From Rubneribacter badeniensis (lineage in GTDB: Bacteria; Actinomycetota; Coriobacteriia; Coriobacteriales; Eggerthellaceae), in the NCBI RefSeq assembly GCF_002899695.1, contig NZ_PPEL01000009.1, positions 1-57,665 of the forward strand: a DNA stretch of 57,665 nt. The letters run 5' to 3'. A model generated the notes under the pieces. It was not told where the DNA came from. It saw only the letters and a program-made list of their open reading frames with translations, and made no database searches. Shown piece by piece: positions 1 to 7,732 of this stretch. The position numbers and the translations under genes are program-made. How positions within the stretch are numbered: position 1 is the first letter of the stretch; each line of letters opens with the position of its first letter.

Positions 1-77
1 AGCTCGGCCGCCTCGGTCAGGCTGAACCCCGCCGCGACGGCCTCCACGGCGAGCTCCCTGGTCTCCAACGGGTACAT
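1..77 (-). CDS. IS3-type transposase OrfA, 5' end only (contig edge)
   Basis: Reading from the ATG at 77 toward base 1, the frame gives 25 residues starting MYPLETRELAVEAVAAG and continuing FSLTEAAE, the first helices of a helix-turn-helix OrfA of an IS3-family element. The frame runs off the contig edge, so only the N-terminus is present. Upstream lies a TGTCCAACTTTTTGTCC stretch (103-119) that looks like an IS3-family terminal repeat, and a GGACAC/GTGTCC hairpin (92-107). An assembly break at a multi-copy IS is the likely reason the contig ends here. The family assignment rests on a short stretch and is moderately sure. Confidence 0.55.
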   Translation of the reverse strand, partial: MYPLETRELAVEAVAAGFSLTEAAE

Positions 78-91
78 GCGGACTCCAATCC

Positions 92-120
92 GGACACCGG
101 AGTGTCCAACTTTTTGTCCG
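92..120. mobile_element. Probable terminal inverted repeat of an IS3-family element
   Basis: The sequence TGTCCAACTTTTTGTCC resembles the ends of many IS3-family elements and lies about 25 bp upstream of the transposase start. It is preceded by a 6-bp hairpin, GGACAC-cgga-GTGTCC. The other end of the element is outside the window, so the boundary is only estimated. Confidence 0.45.
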
Positions 121-150
121 CACCCCCTACTCGCTCGAAATCACCCAAAT

Positions 151-250
151 CGGTAAAAATATCGCCGACAATCGTCGATCCATTACCGAAACGGCCCGAA
201 GGAAAATCATTGCGGTAAAATATCGATGGAAAAATTCCAATTCGTTACCG
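151..250. promoter_or_regulatory. Array of alternating CGGTAA/TTACCG half-sites upstream of the alcohol dehydrogenase
   Basis: CGGTAA occurs at 151-156 and 213-218, and its complement TTACCG at 183-188 and 245-250. The half-sites therefore alternate in orientation at steps of 32, 30 and 32 bp, about three helical turns. The two CGGTAA copies continue as AAATATCG or AATATCG. The array fills the otherwise empty 360-bp stretch between the IS end and the dehydrogenase gene, so it is a plausible operator array. The regulator is not known. Confidence 0.5.
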
Positions 251-437
251 AAATGCACCCGATGCGCTTCCGGAACCGCAGGGCGATCGGCGCGCGAGGG
301 GAAGGCGCCGTCTGCGCGCGGCGCAAAGGCGCCTCGAGCGCAAGGCGAAAACGCCCGCACGCAGGACAGGTCGTCCGCATGCGGGTAAAATCGCCGCAGA
401 GCAACGGAAACGCAAAACGCACAAGAAAGGAGCCCTC

Positions 438-1502
438 ATGAAAGCACTCGTCCACGACGGCAACGGCATTATCACGCTCACCGAGCGCCCGCGTCCGCGC
501 ATCATCGAGCCCACCGATGCCATCGTGCGCGTGACGCTATCGTCCATCTGCACGAGCGACCTGCACATCATCCACGGCGCCGTGCCGCGCGCGCTGCCGA
601 ACACGGTGCTGGGGCACGAGTTCGTGGGCGTGGTGGAGGAAGTGGGCGGCGACGTGCGCGGATTCGCCCCCGGCGACCGCGTGGCCGTGAACGTGGAGAC
701 GTTCTGCGGCCAGTGCTTCTTCTGCAAGCGCGGGCATGTGAACAACTGCGAGCAGGGCGGCTGGGAGTTGGGCTGCCGCATCGACGGCTGCCAAGCGGAG
801 TACACGCGCGTGCCGTTGGCCGAACAGGGCCTCACGCGCATCCCCGACCACGTGACCGACGAGCAGGCGCTGCTTCTGGGCGACATCCTGGCGACGGGCT
901 ACTTCGGCGCGGAGATCGCCGAGATCGAGCCGGGCGACACGGTGGCCGTCATCGGCGCGGGGCCGGTGGGGCTGTGCGCGATGGCGTGCGCGCGGCTCTA
1001 CGGCGCGGCGCAGGTGGTCGCGCTCGACATCGACGCCGCGCGGCTTGCCGTGGCGAAGCGCGAGGGGCTGGCCGATGTCACCATCAACCCCGCAGGCCCC
1101 AACCCCGCAGCGGCGGCCAAAGGCGCCGAGCTGGCCGTGCGCGACCTCACGGAGGGCCGCGGTGCCGATGCGGTGATCGAGTGCGCGGGCGGCACCGGCA
1201 CGTTCGAGATGGCGTGGCGCGTGGCGCGACCGAACGCCGTCGTGTCGGTGATGGCGCTGTACGAGCAGAACCAAGTGCTGCCGCTGCCGCTCATGTACGG
1301 CAAGAACCTCGTGTTCAAAACCGGCGGTGTGGACGCCCACTGCCTCGACCGCGTGATGAACCTCATCGCGGCCGGCCGCTTGGATGTGAGCTTCCTCATC
1401 ACCCACCGCTTCCCGCTCGACGACATAGAGGAAGCCTACCGATTCTTCGCCGCCCACGAGGACGGCTGCCTGAAAGTGGCCATCACCCCGCCGCGCGGAT
1501 AA
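438..1502 (+). CDS. Zinc-dependent medium-chain alcohol/polyol dehydrogenase
   Basis: This 354-residue cytosolic enzyme belongs to the zinc-containing medium-chain dehydrogenase family and is predicted to oxidise an alcohol or reduce a carbonyl with NAD(P). Catalytic zinc ligands are visible as Cys38 and the GHE motif (His60, Glu61). Four structural-zinc cysteines lie at 90, 93, 96 and 104. A Rossmann GAGPVG motif is at about 173-178, followed by an acidic LDID strand end, which favours NAD over NADP. The start has an AAAGGAG site 9 bases upstream. The length is normal for the family. The substrate cannot be read from the sequence; sorbitol or threonine dehydrogenase-like activity is as likely as simple alcohols. 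The gene is monocistronic, behind the CGGTAA array. Confidence 0.9.
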   Translation: MKALVHDGNGIITLTERPRPRIIEPTDAIVRVTLSSICTSDLHIIHGAVPRALPNTVLGHEFVGVVEEVGGDVRGFAPGDRVAVNVETFCGQCFFCKRGHVNNCEQGGWELGCRIDGCQAEYTRVPLAEQGLTRIPDHVTDEQALLLGDILATGYFGAEIAEIEPGDTVAVIGAGPVGLCAMACARLYGAAQVVALDIDAARLAVAKREGLADVTINPAGPNPAAAAKGAELAVRDLTEGRGADAVIECAGGTGTFEMAWRVARPNAVVSVMALYEQNQVLPLPLMYGKNLVFKTGGVDAHCLDRVMNLIAAGRLDVSFLITHRFPLDDIEEAYRFFAAHEDGCLKVAITPPRG

Positions 1503-1833
1503 CCCAGTCCTGAGCCCATCTGCAAACGAATGCGTTCGACGATCCGACGGCCCGGCAAGATGGCCCTACCCCACCGGCCCTTCTATCGGCTCTCGAACAA
1601 TCCCGCGAAGTAGACGAGCAGGTACACCTTTTCCAATTAATATTGGATTCTTCTATTCACCTTTTTCCGTGAATTTTGAAACGAGATTTCACTTTCCCAC
1701 AAATCGATGTTCTTGAAACCCTCATCCGATATCCCCCCCCCGCCAGCCACCGACCGGTGCCGGGACGTCCGCATGATGCCGCACTGCGGGACAAGCTGCG
1801 CCGCCGTACTAGGCCGCCGAACCGCCGCCCCGC
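1503..1833. other. Convergent intergenic region, no gene
   Basis: This stretch separates the dehydrogenase from the convergent permease. Its middle part (about 1630-1740) is AT-rich compared with the surroundings and includes a weak ATTCAC/GTGAAT hairpin followed by TTTT (about 1653-1675), a possible terminator for the dehydrogenase. A run of nine C lies at 1733-1741. I see no gene. Confidence 0.5.
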
Positions 1834-3402
1834 CTACTCACGCCGCTGCGTCAGTTGGTAGGCCACCAGCAAAACGGCCAGCCAGACAGGCCCCACGATC
1901 ACGGCCACGCGATAGCTGGGCGAGAAGCACATCGCCACCACCACGCACGCCAGAAACGCCAGCACGAGGTAGGGCATCACGCGCGCGAAGGGCAGCTTGA
2001 ACTGGATGCGATCCACGGCCTCCTTGCCCGTAAGCCCCGCCAGCTCCCCCGGGCCGCGCCCGGCGGCCACCGCGCGGCGGAAGCGCAGCTGGGTGACCAT
2101 GATGATGGTCCAGTTGATGATGGCCGAGATGGTGGCGATGCTCATCAGGTAGTTGAACGCGAACTCCGGCCACAGAAACACCACCACGACGGCCACCACG
2201 GTCACCCCGGCCGAGGTCAGCACGCCCGCCGCCGGCACGCCCCGGCGGCTGAGCCGCTTCAGGTACGCCGGCGCGTTGCCCTGATGCGCCAGCGAGTACA
2301 GCATGCGCGAGTTCGCGTACAAACCCGAGTTGTACACGCTCATCACCGCCGTCAGGCACACGAAGTTCAGGATGCCGGCCGCCGCATGCACGCCCACCGA
2401 GTCGAAGATGCGCACGAACGGACTCACCTGCCCGTCAAGGGTGTCCCACGGCACCACGGCCATGATGACGCCCAGCGCGCAGAGGTAGAACACGAGGATG
2501 CGCCAGATAATGCCGTTGGTGGCCTTGGGGATGGTGCGGCGCGGATCCTCCGTCTCGCCGGCGGTGACGCCGATGAGCTCGGTGCCGCCGAAGCTGAACA
2601 TCACCACGGCAAGCGCCATCAGAAGGCCGGTCCACTGCCCGTCGGGCCGCTGTTCCATCAGCCCGTTCGGCAGAAAGCCGCCGTCCAAGGCGAACAGGTT
2701 CGCGAACGACGCGGGAATGCCCGAGTCGGTGGGCAGCGCCAGCATGATAACCGCCAAGCCGCCCACGATCATCGCGATCACCGCCGTGATCTTGATGATG
2801 GCGAACCAGAACTCGAACTCGCCGAACTTCTTCACGCCCAAAAGGTTCGCCGACGTGATAACCACGAGGAAGAACGCCGCCGACACCCATGCGGGAATGC
2901 CGGGGAACCAGTAGTTCACAAACGACCCCACCACCGACAGCTCCACCATCGACACGAGGATGTAGTTGAACCAGTAGTTCCACCCCGAGACGAAGCCCGC
3001 GCGCTTGGACCAGTAGCGCGTGGCGTAGTAGCTGAACGCGCCGGCGCGCGGATCCTCCACCGACATCTCGGACAGGGCGCGCACGATCATGAACGTCAAG
3101 AAACCGCCGATGAGGTAGGCCAGAAGGATGGAGGGGCCCGCCAGCGAGATGGAGTCGCTCGAGCCGTAGAACAACCCCGTGCCGATGGCGCCGCCCAGCG
3201 CGATCAGCTGGATGTGGCGGTTCTTAAGCGAACGGCGCAGCGCGCCCTCGCCCTCGGCAGCAGCGGTACCGCCCTGCGCGCCCTCGGACATGCCGGCATT
3301 TTCGGTCGCACCCGCGCATTCGCCCGCGCCTCGACCGGCGCTCGTCGACGCGCCGCCGCGCAGCACCCGGCTGCACACCGCTTTCGGATCGTTCTCCTCC
3401 AT
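1834..3402 (-). CDS. APC-family amino acid permease (AAT type)
   Basis: The predicted product is a 522-residue inner-membrane amino acid:proton symporter of the APC superfamily. After a charged, low-complexity N-terminus of about 55 residues comes the family signature LKNRHIQLIALGGAIGTGLF. About a dozen hydrophobic helices follow, including the GGTELIGVTAGE loop typical of AroP/ProY/GabP-like permeases. I start at the ATG at 3402 (MEENDPK) because a GAGGCGAGGGG ribosome site precedes it; a longer in-frame start at 3501 adds residues unlike the family. The substrate cannot be assigned. The N-terminal tail is longer than in most relatives. Confidence 0.9.
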   Translation of the reverse strand: MEENDPKAVCSRVLRGGASTSAGRGAGECAGATENAGMSEGAQGGTAAAEGEGALRRSLKNRHIQLIALGGAIGTGLFYGSSDSISLAGPSILLAYLIGGFLTFMIVRALSEMSVEDPRAGAFSYYATRYWSKRAGFVSGWNYWFNYILVSMVELSVVGSFVNYWFPGIPAWVSAAFFLVVITSANLLGVKKFGEFEFWFAIIKITAVIAMIVGGLAVIMLALPTDSGIPASFANLFALDGGFLPNGLMEQRPDGQWTGLLMALAVVMFSFGGTELIGVTAGETEDPRRTIPKATNGIIWRILVFYLCALGVIMAVVPWDTLDGQVSPFVRIFDSVGVHAAAGILNFVCLTAVMSVYNSGLYANSRMLYSLAHQGNAPAYLKRLSRRGVPAAGVLTSAGVTVVAVVVVFLWPEFAFNYLMSIATISAIINWTIIMVTQLRFRRAVAAGRGPGELAGLTGKEAVDRIQFKLPFARVMPYLVLAFLACVVVAMCFSPSYRVAVIVGPVWLAVLLVAYQLTQRRE

Positions 3403-3604
3403 GCCCCTCGCCTCTCGTCCCTGCCCACATAGTGCGGGCGGCTTGCGCCCGAAGCGCTCATTATACGGCAAGCCCAACGCGCAGAATGCGGGAGGCGGCA
3501 AGCGATTCGACGGAGGTTCGCGGAATCGCGGCTGATCTTCTGCATTTGATTCCGCTCCCCCAACGACCCGGCAGCATCATCCCAGCATCTGACGGAAAGC
3601 AGCT

Positions 3605-4942
3605 TCACGCCTCCACGATGAAGCGCTCCGGCAGGGCATCCTGCTTCAGGAACGCGGCGGCGTACCACGGCAGGTAGGTGATGCGGCCGCACCTCTCCAC
3701 GTTCCCGCGGCACAGCACCATCGCCTCGCCGAGCTGCCATTCCCCCACCGCCATCAGGTTATCGAGCGCCACGTGCTTGGCGTAGTCGACCCCCGACTTC
3801 GCCTCGAGGGGGATGACGCGCGACCCCTTCTGGATGAGGAAATCGACCTCGCCGATCTTGCTCTTGTCGTAGTAGAACAAGTCGAACCCGTTGACCGCAA
3901 GCTCCTGCGCCAGCGCGTTTTCCAGAAAACTCCCCCAGTTCACGGACACATCGCCCTGCACAAGGTCGAACTGCACAGCCCCCACCGAGGCGGCGCTGAG
4001 CAAGCCCACGTCGCACAGGAACAGCTTGAACAGGTTGTGGCGCGCGTTCACCGCAAGGGGGGCTTGCGGCGCCACGGCGTTGTAGCACGGCAGGGCCACC
4101 CCCGCGTCCACCAGCCACATGAAGTCGCTCGCATAGCGCTCCATGCGAGCCGATTTGGCGAGGTCGGACAGCTTGAAGCGCTTGTTCTTCTTGTCGAGTT
4201 CCGCAGGCAGCGCATCGAAGATCATGTGAACATGCGCCTTGTCAGCCGCGTATTTCGCTATGTCTTGGCGGTACATCCCCACGATGTCGCGTTGCACCCG
4301 CAGCACGCGCGCAAGGTCACTCGTCTCCACGAACTCCTGCACGGCCGCGGGCATGCCGCCCACGGCGAGGTAGAGCCGAAACAGGCGCATGAGCCTTTTA
4401 TGGGCGACCGTCGGAACCGGCCGGCCCTCCTCGCAGCACCGGCGAACGAGGTCGAGCGTTTCTTGCTGGACGCCGTTTTCCAGAAAGAACTCCGTAAGCG
4501 ACAAGGGGTGCATCCGCAGCATCTGCTCGTAGCCCACCGGAAGCGAGGGAACCTCGCCGGAAAGCACGCCGAGGAGCGACCCCGACTCGATGTAGTCGAA
4601 GCGCCCGTCATCCACGAGGAATTTTATGGCCGTGCGCGCTTTCGGGCATTCCTGCACCTCATCAAGAAACACGAGGGTGCCGCCCGGTTTGAGCGCCGTG
4701 CCGCTGAACGCGGTGAGGTTCGCGATCAGCGTCTCGGCATCGAGATCCCCTTCGAAAATGGATTTTGCGCTGGGCGTCTCAACGAAGTTGATCTCAAGAA
4801 GCACCTCGTAGTTCTCCCGCGCGAACTGGCGGATGAGGAACGTCTTGCCCACCTGACGCGCGCCCGCAACCAGCAAAGCGCCGTGGCGGGGCGCTTCTTT
4901 CCAAGCCTCGAACTGGGAATAGATACTCCGCGTAAGCGCCAT
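3605..4942 (-). CDS. AAA-type ATPase with C-terminal DUF4143 domain
   Basis: This 445-residue protein has an N-terminal ATPase domain with a Walker A motif GARQVGKT (about 28-35) and a Walker B-like LVFLDEVQECP (about 90-100). A C-terminal DUF4143/restriction-endonuclease-like region carries the pattern GEVDFLIQ...VIPLEAKSG (about 365-385). Such ATPases are common single genes in anaerobes; their cellular role is not established. The length is typical. The start is supported by a CAAAGGAG site. The upstream region holds four GCGACG repeats at about 32-bp spacing, which may be its operator. Confidence 0.85.
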   Translation of the reverse strand: MALTRSIYSQFEAWKEAPRHGALLVAGARQVGKTFLIRQFARENYEVLLEINFVETPSAKSIFEGDLDAETLIANLTAFSGTALKPGGTLVFLDEVQECPKARTAIKFLVDDGRFDYIESGSLLGVLSGEVPSLPVGYEQMLRMHPLSLTEFFLENGVQQETLDLVRRCCEEGRPVPTVAHKRLMRLFRLYLAVGGMPAAVQEFVETSDLARVLRVQRDIVGMYRQDIAKYAADKAHVHMIFDALPAELDKKNKRFKLSDLAKSARMERYASDFMWLVDAGVALPCYNAVAPQAPLAVNARHNLFKLFLCDVGLLSAASVGAVQFDLVQGDVSVNWGSFLENALAQELAVNGFDLFYYDKSKIGEVDFLIQKGSRVIPLEAKSGVDYAKHVALDNLMAVGEWQLGEAMVLCRGNVERCGRITYLPWYAAAFLKQDALPERFIVEA

Positions 4943-4952
4943 GTTTCTCCTT

Positions 4953-5066
4953 TGCGACGTGCTTCACCAAAAGAAACCCGGTCTATGCGACGCATTTTAG
5001 CAGAATATCTTCTACCTGCGCGACGTGTTTCAGTATTTTTGGCAAGCAGTTTGCGACGCGTTTAGT
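4953..5066. repeat. Four short direct repeats (GCGACG core) at 31-33 bp spacing
   Basis: The core GCGACG begins at 4956, 4987, 5020 and 5053, giving periods of 31, 33 and 33 bp. Similarity extends downstream (GTGCTTCAC, CATTTTAGC, GTGTTTCAG, CGTTTAGTC). The array spans the promoter region of the ATPase/DUF4143 gene and runs into the last codons of the torD-like gene. Regular phasing on one face of the helix suggests protein binding. Confidence 0.6.
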
Positions 5067-5800
5067 CCCAGCGGAACGCGCAGGAGGGCATCGGCGAGGG
5101 CTAGCAGATGGGAGAAGTAGCCATCCGGAACGGCGTCCTCCACGGCGGCGCGCAGGGAGGAAAGCCACGCGAGAGGGTGGGCCTCGATGAAAGAGGCTAC
5201 CTTGCCCGCCGCGGAGCCCTCTGCCACAGAAAGGGACTCCGCTTCTGCGACGGTTGCGGCAGCCGCAGCGGATGGGTCGGTCGTGGCGGGCGCCGCCTTC
5301 TCTTCGACGGCCCCCTCCTCCCCCTCGGCGGCGCGGGCGCAGAGCGCGGAGAGGTAGAGGAGCTCGATGCCGATATGGTCCTCGTACTGGTTGTTCTCGT
5401 TCTTCACTTCGAGACCCGCTTCGCGCAGAAGCGCCCGCATCTCGAAGGTGGCTTGGCCGAAGCCCACCGTTGCGCCCCCGACGGCCGCGCCACCCCGGTA
5501 CATCGTCTCCCACGGGGCGGCCGCGGGACGCGGCGGGCCCACGAACAGGCGCGTGTACTCCACCGCGCAGCACTCCACCGCATCGCGCCCATCGGAGGCG
5601 GCAGCTTCGCGGGCAGCGAGGGCGTAGGCGGCCAACGCAGCGCAGACCCCCGCGACCTCGGAGCTGCCGAACGTCGGAAACGCCTCCCAAAACGCCGGAT
5701 CCAACCCCACGTCGGAGGTCTGCGTCATAGGCTTCAGCAGGGAGTTCCCCACGAAAGCGTAGGCTTCGGAGAGTTCCTTCCAGGAAACGTCGACAGGCAT
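5030..5800 (-). CDS. TorD/DmsD-family molybdoenzyme assembly chaperone
   Basis: This 256-residue cytoplasmic, all-helical protein binds Tat signal peptides of molybdoenzymes and holds the apoprotein until cofactor insertion. Family signatures visible are EYTRLFVGPPRPAAAPWETMY (about 84-104) and the DHIGIELLYLSALC helix (about 143-156). A low-complexity Ala/Glu-rich insert lies at about 160-195. It is the last gene of the operon running from the molybdopterin subunit at 10162, so it is the likely dedicated chaperone for that enzyme. The start is preceded by GAAAGGAAG. A perfect hairpin lies between it and the anchor gene. Confidence 0.88.
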   Translation of the reverse strand: MPVDVSWKELSEAYAFVGNSLLKPMTQTSDVGLDPAFWEAFPTFGSSEVAGVCAALAAYALAAREAAASDGRDAVECCAVEYTRLFVGPPRPAAAPWETMYRGGAAVGGATVGFGQATFEMRALLREAGLEVKNENNQYEDHIGIELLYLSALCARAAEGEEGAVEEKAAPATTDPSAAAAATVAEAESLSVAEGSAAGKVASFIEAHPLAWLSSLRAAVEDAVPDGYFSHLLALADALLRVPLGLNASQTACQKY

Positions 5801-5821
5801 GGCATCTTCCTTTCTCGAAAT

Positions 5822-5850
5822 GCCCCGCCGGACAGAGCGTCCGGCGGGGC
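5822..5850 (-). other. Perfect 12-bp hairpin between nrfD-like and torD-like genes
   Basis: GCCCCGCCGGAC pairs exactly with GTCCGGCGGGGC across a 5-nt loop. There is no U-tract, so it is a weak terminator at best. Placed inside the operon just before the chaperone gene, it could lower chaperone expression relative to the enzyme subunits or protect the upstream mRNA. The second molybdoenzyme operon has a hairpin in the same place. Confidence 0.75.
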
Positions 5851-5862
5851 AGAATGGAACCC

Positions 5863-7089
5863 CTACACGGCGGCGTCAACCCCGCCGGGGGTCGGAGCTG
5901 CGGCGGGCTCGCCCTCCGCGACCACGCCCTTCCCCAGCAGCTTGCGGCACAGCACCATGAACGCCAGCGCGCCCAGCGACACCACGCCGATCACCACCAC
6001 GAACTCGACCCATGTGGGCATGTACGAACTCGCCACAGCCCACACGTCCATGCCCGAGGCGCCGCGCGCGGTCGTGGAGCCGGAGATCACGCCCGGCGCG
6101 CCGGCCACGTTGAACTCCGCGAACGACGTGAGCAGAAGCCACACGCGCTTGCACAGCACGCCGGCCACCACGAGCGCGCTCGCCAGCGCCACGAGGTCCA
6201 TCCGGGCACGGTTGCGCGCGAACACCAAAATGCAGAACGGCACCAGCACCCCAGCCAGAATCTCGAACCAGAAGAACGGGGCCGTCGCGCCCGTCGCCAT
6301 GATCGCCAGCGTCTCGGCGCCGGCGGCGCCGGGATAGGCCATCGTCAGCACCTCGCAGCCCACCATGAAGCCGTCGATCGCCACGCAAGTGGCCAGCAGC
6401 CCGGCTAGATTCGACAGCAGCTTCCTGTCGGTCTTGAACCAACCGGCCTTGTCCAGCCCCAGAAGCGACAGGATGAGCAGCGCCAAGCCGGAATCCATGG
6501 CGCTCACCACGAACAGCGGCGCCATGATGGCCGAGTACCAGCCCTCCTTCGCCATCTCGAGGCCGAAGATCCACGCGGTCATGCTGTGCACGAGGATCGC
6601 CACCGGCAGCGCGAAGCGGCTCACGACGGCCACCTTGCCCTGCGCGCCCGGCTTCTTCGAGGTCATGAACACCAGGTAGACGACGTTGATGACCAGATAC
6701 AGCGTGATGACGCAGATATCCCAGAACAAAGGAGAGGTCGGGTTCGGCCCCGTCACAATGCGCCACACGCGCTGGATGCCGCCGAGGTCGATGAGCACGA
6801 ACATGCCCGCGCAGCAGATGCACACCGTTGACAGGATGACAGCCGGCAGCGCCACCTTCTTGTACTGCGCCACGTGGAACACGCTCGCCGACGAGGCCAC
6901 GATGAGCCCGCCCGCGGAAAGCCCCACGAAGAACATGAACATCGTGATGTAGAGGCCCCACGAGGTGCCGTTGCTCATGCCGGTCACGCCGAGGCCGCCC
7001 GCCAGCTGGTAGATCCACGCCGCCAAGCCGGCAGCCGTCAGCGCGCCCAGCACGCCGGCGACTGCTTTGAATTTCATTGAAGCTCCCAT
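5863..7089 (-). CDS. NrfD/PsrC-family membrane anchor subunit
   Basis: This integral membrane quinol-interacting subunit of a DmsABC/PsrABC-like complex has 408 residues and about ten hydrophobic helices. Family features include SWGLYITMFMFFVGLSAGGL near residue 50, DLGGIQRVWRI near 100, and a long C-terminal helix. It would pass electrons between menaquinone and the four-cluster ferredoxin encoded just upstream. I chose the ATG at 7089 (MGASMKF) because GGGGAGG lies 8 bases upstream; a GTG at 7098 is too close to that site. The gene starts 16 bases after the ferredoxin stop, so the two are co-transcribed. Confidence 0.9.
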   Translation of the reverse strand: MGASMKFKAVAGVLGALTAAGLAAWIYQLAGGLGVTGMSNGTSWGLYITMFMFFVGLSAGGLIVASSASVFHVAQYKKVALPAVILSTVCICCAGMFVLIDLGGIQRVWRIVTGPNPTSPLFWDICVITLYLVINVVYLVFMTSKKPGAQGKVAVVSRFALPVAILVHSMTAWIFGLEMAKEGWYSAIMAPLFVVSAMDSGLALLILSLLGLDKAGWFKTDRKLLSNLAGLLATCVAIDGFMVGCEVLTMAYPGAAGAETLAIMATGATAPFFWFEILAGVLVPFCILVFARNRARMDLVALASALVVAGVLCKRVWLLLTSFAEFNVAGAPGVISGSTTARGASGMDVWAVASSYMPTWVEFVVVIGVVSLGALAFMVLCRKLLGKGVVAEGEPAAAPTPGGVDAAV

Positions 7090-7104
7090 AGCTCGCACCT
7101 CCCC

Positions 7105-7722
7105 TTAATCGAAGTAGTAGACTTGCGGTTTCGTGCCCTGCTCTTCCAGCAGCACGTAGGCGCTTCGCTCGCGGACGATGCGCGATATCTCGCTGTCCGG
7201 ATCGTCCAAGTCGCCGAAGATGCGAGCGCGCGTGGGGCAGCACACTACGCACATGGGCTCCTCGCCCCTGTCGGTACGCTCTTTGCACAGCGTGCATTTC
7301 TCCACCACGCCCTTCGAGCGCACAGGCACCGCCGCGTCGCCGTAATTGAAATCGGGATCGCGCACCGGTTCCGACCAGTTGAACACGCGCGCGTTGTATG
7401 GACACGCCGCCATGCACATACGGCACCCGATGCATTTGTCGTAGTCCACTTGCACGCGCCCCTTATCGTCCTTGTAGGTGGCACCTGTAGGACACACCCG
7501 CTGGCACGCCGGATTCTCGCAATGCTGGCAGGCAAGGGGCAGGTAGGTGCGCGTAAGGTTCGGGAACTCGCCTAGGGCACCGTCCTCGACATCGCAGCCT
7601 TCGGTCAAGACCCGATTCCAGCGCATGCCCTGCGGCACGCCGTTTTGCATCTTGCACGCGAAAGCGCACGTCTGGCAGCCGATGCAGCGCGTTTTGTTAA
7701 TCGCCATTCCAAGCTTCGTCAT
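7105..7722 (-). CDS. Four-cluster 4Fe-4S ferredoxin subunit (DmsB/PsrB type)
   Basis: This 205-residue electron-transfer subunit carries four cysteine groups: CIGCQTCAFAC (about 13-23), CQHCENPACQRVCP, CIGCRMCMAACP, and CTLCKERTDRGEEPMCVVCCP. That is the DmsB/PsrB/NrfC layout, which holds four 4Fe-4S clusters. It should link the catalytic molybdopterin subunit to the NrfD-like anchor. The ATG at 7722 follows AGGTGATG and sits 10 bases after the stop of the catalytic gene. A second in-frame ATG five codons later is an alternative start. Confidence 0.93.
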   Translation of the reverse strand: MTKLGMAINKTRCIGCQTCAFACKMQNGVPQGMRWNRVLTEGCDVEDGALGEFPNLTRTYLPLACQHCENPACQRVCPTGATYKDDKGRVQVDYDKCIGCRMCMAACPYNARVFNWSEPVRDPDFNYGDAAVPVRSKGVVEKCTLCKERTDRGEEPMCVVCCPTRARIFGDLDDPDSEISRIVRERSAYVLLEEQGTKPQVYYFD

Positions 7723-7732
7723 GGCGCATCAC

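Noticed and set aside
151-250. The roughly 31-bp spaced repeats as a CRISPR array
   Set aside because: Half-sites are six bases and alternate in orientation; there are no long identical repeats or cas genes. The same applies to the 4953-5066 array.
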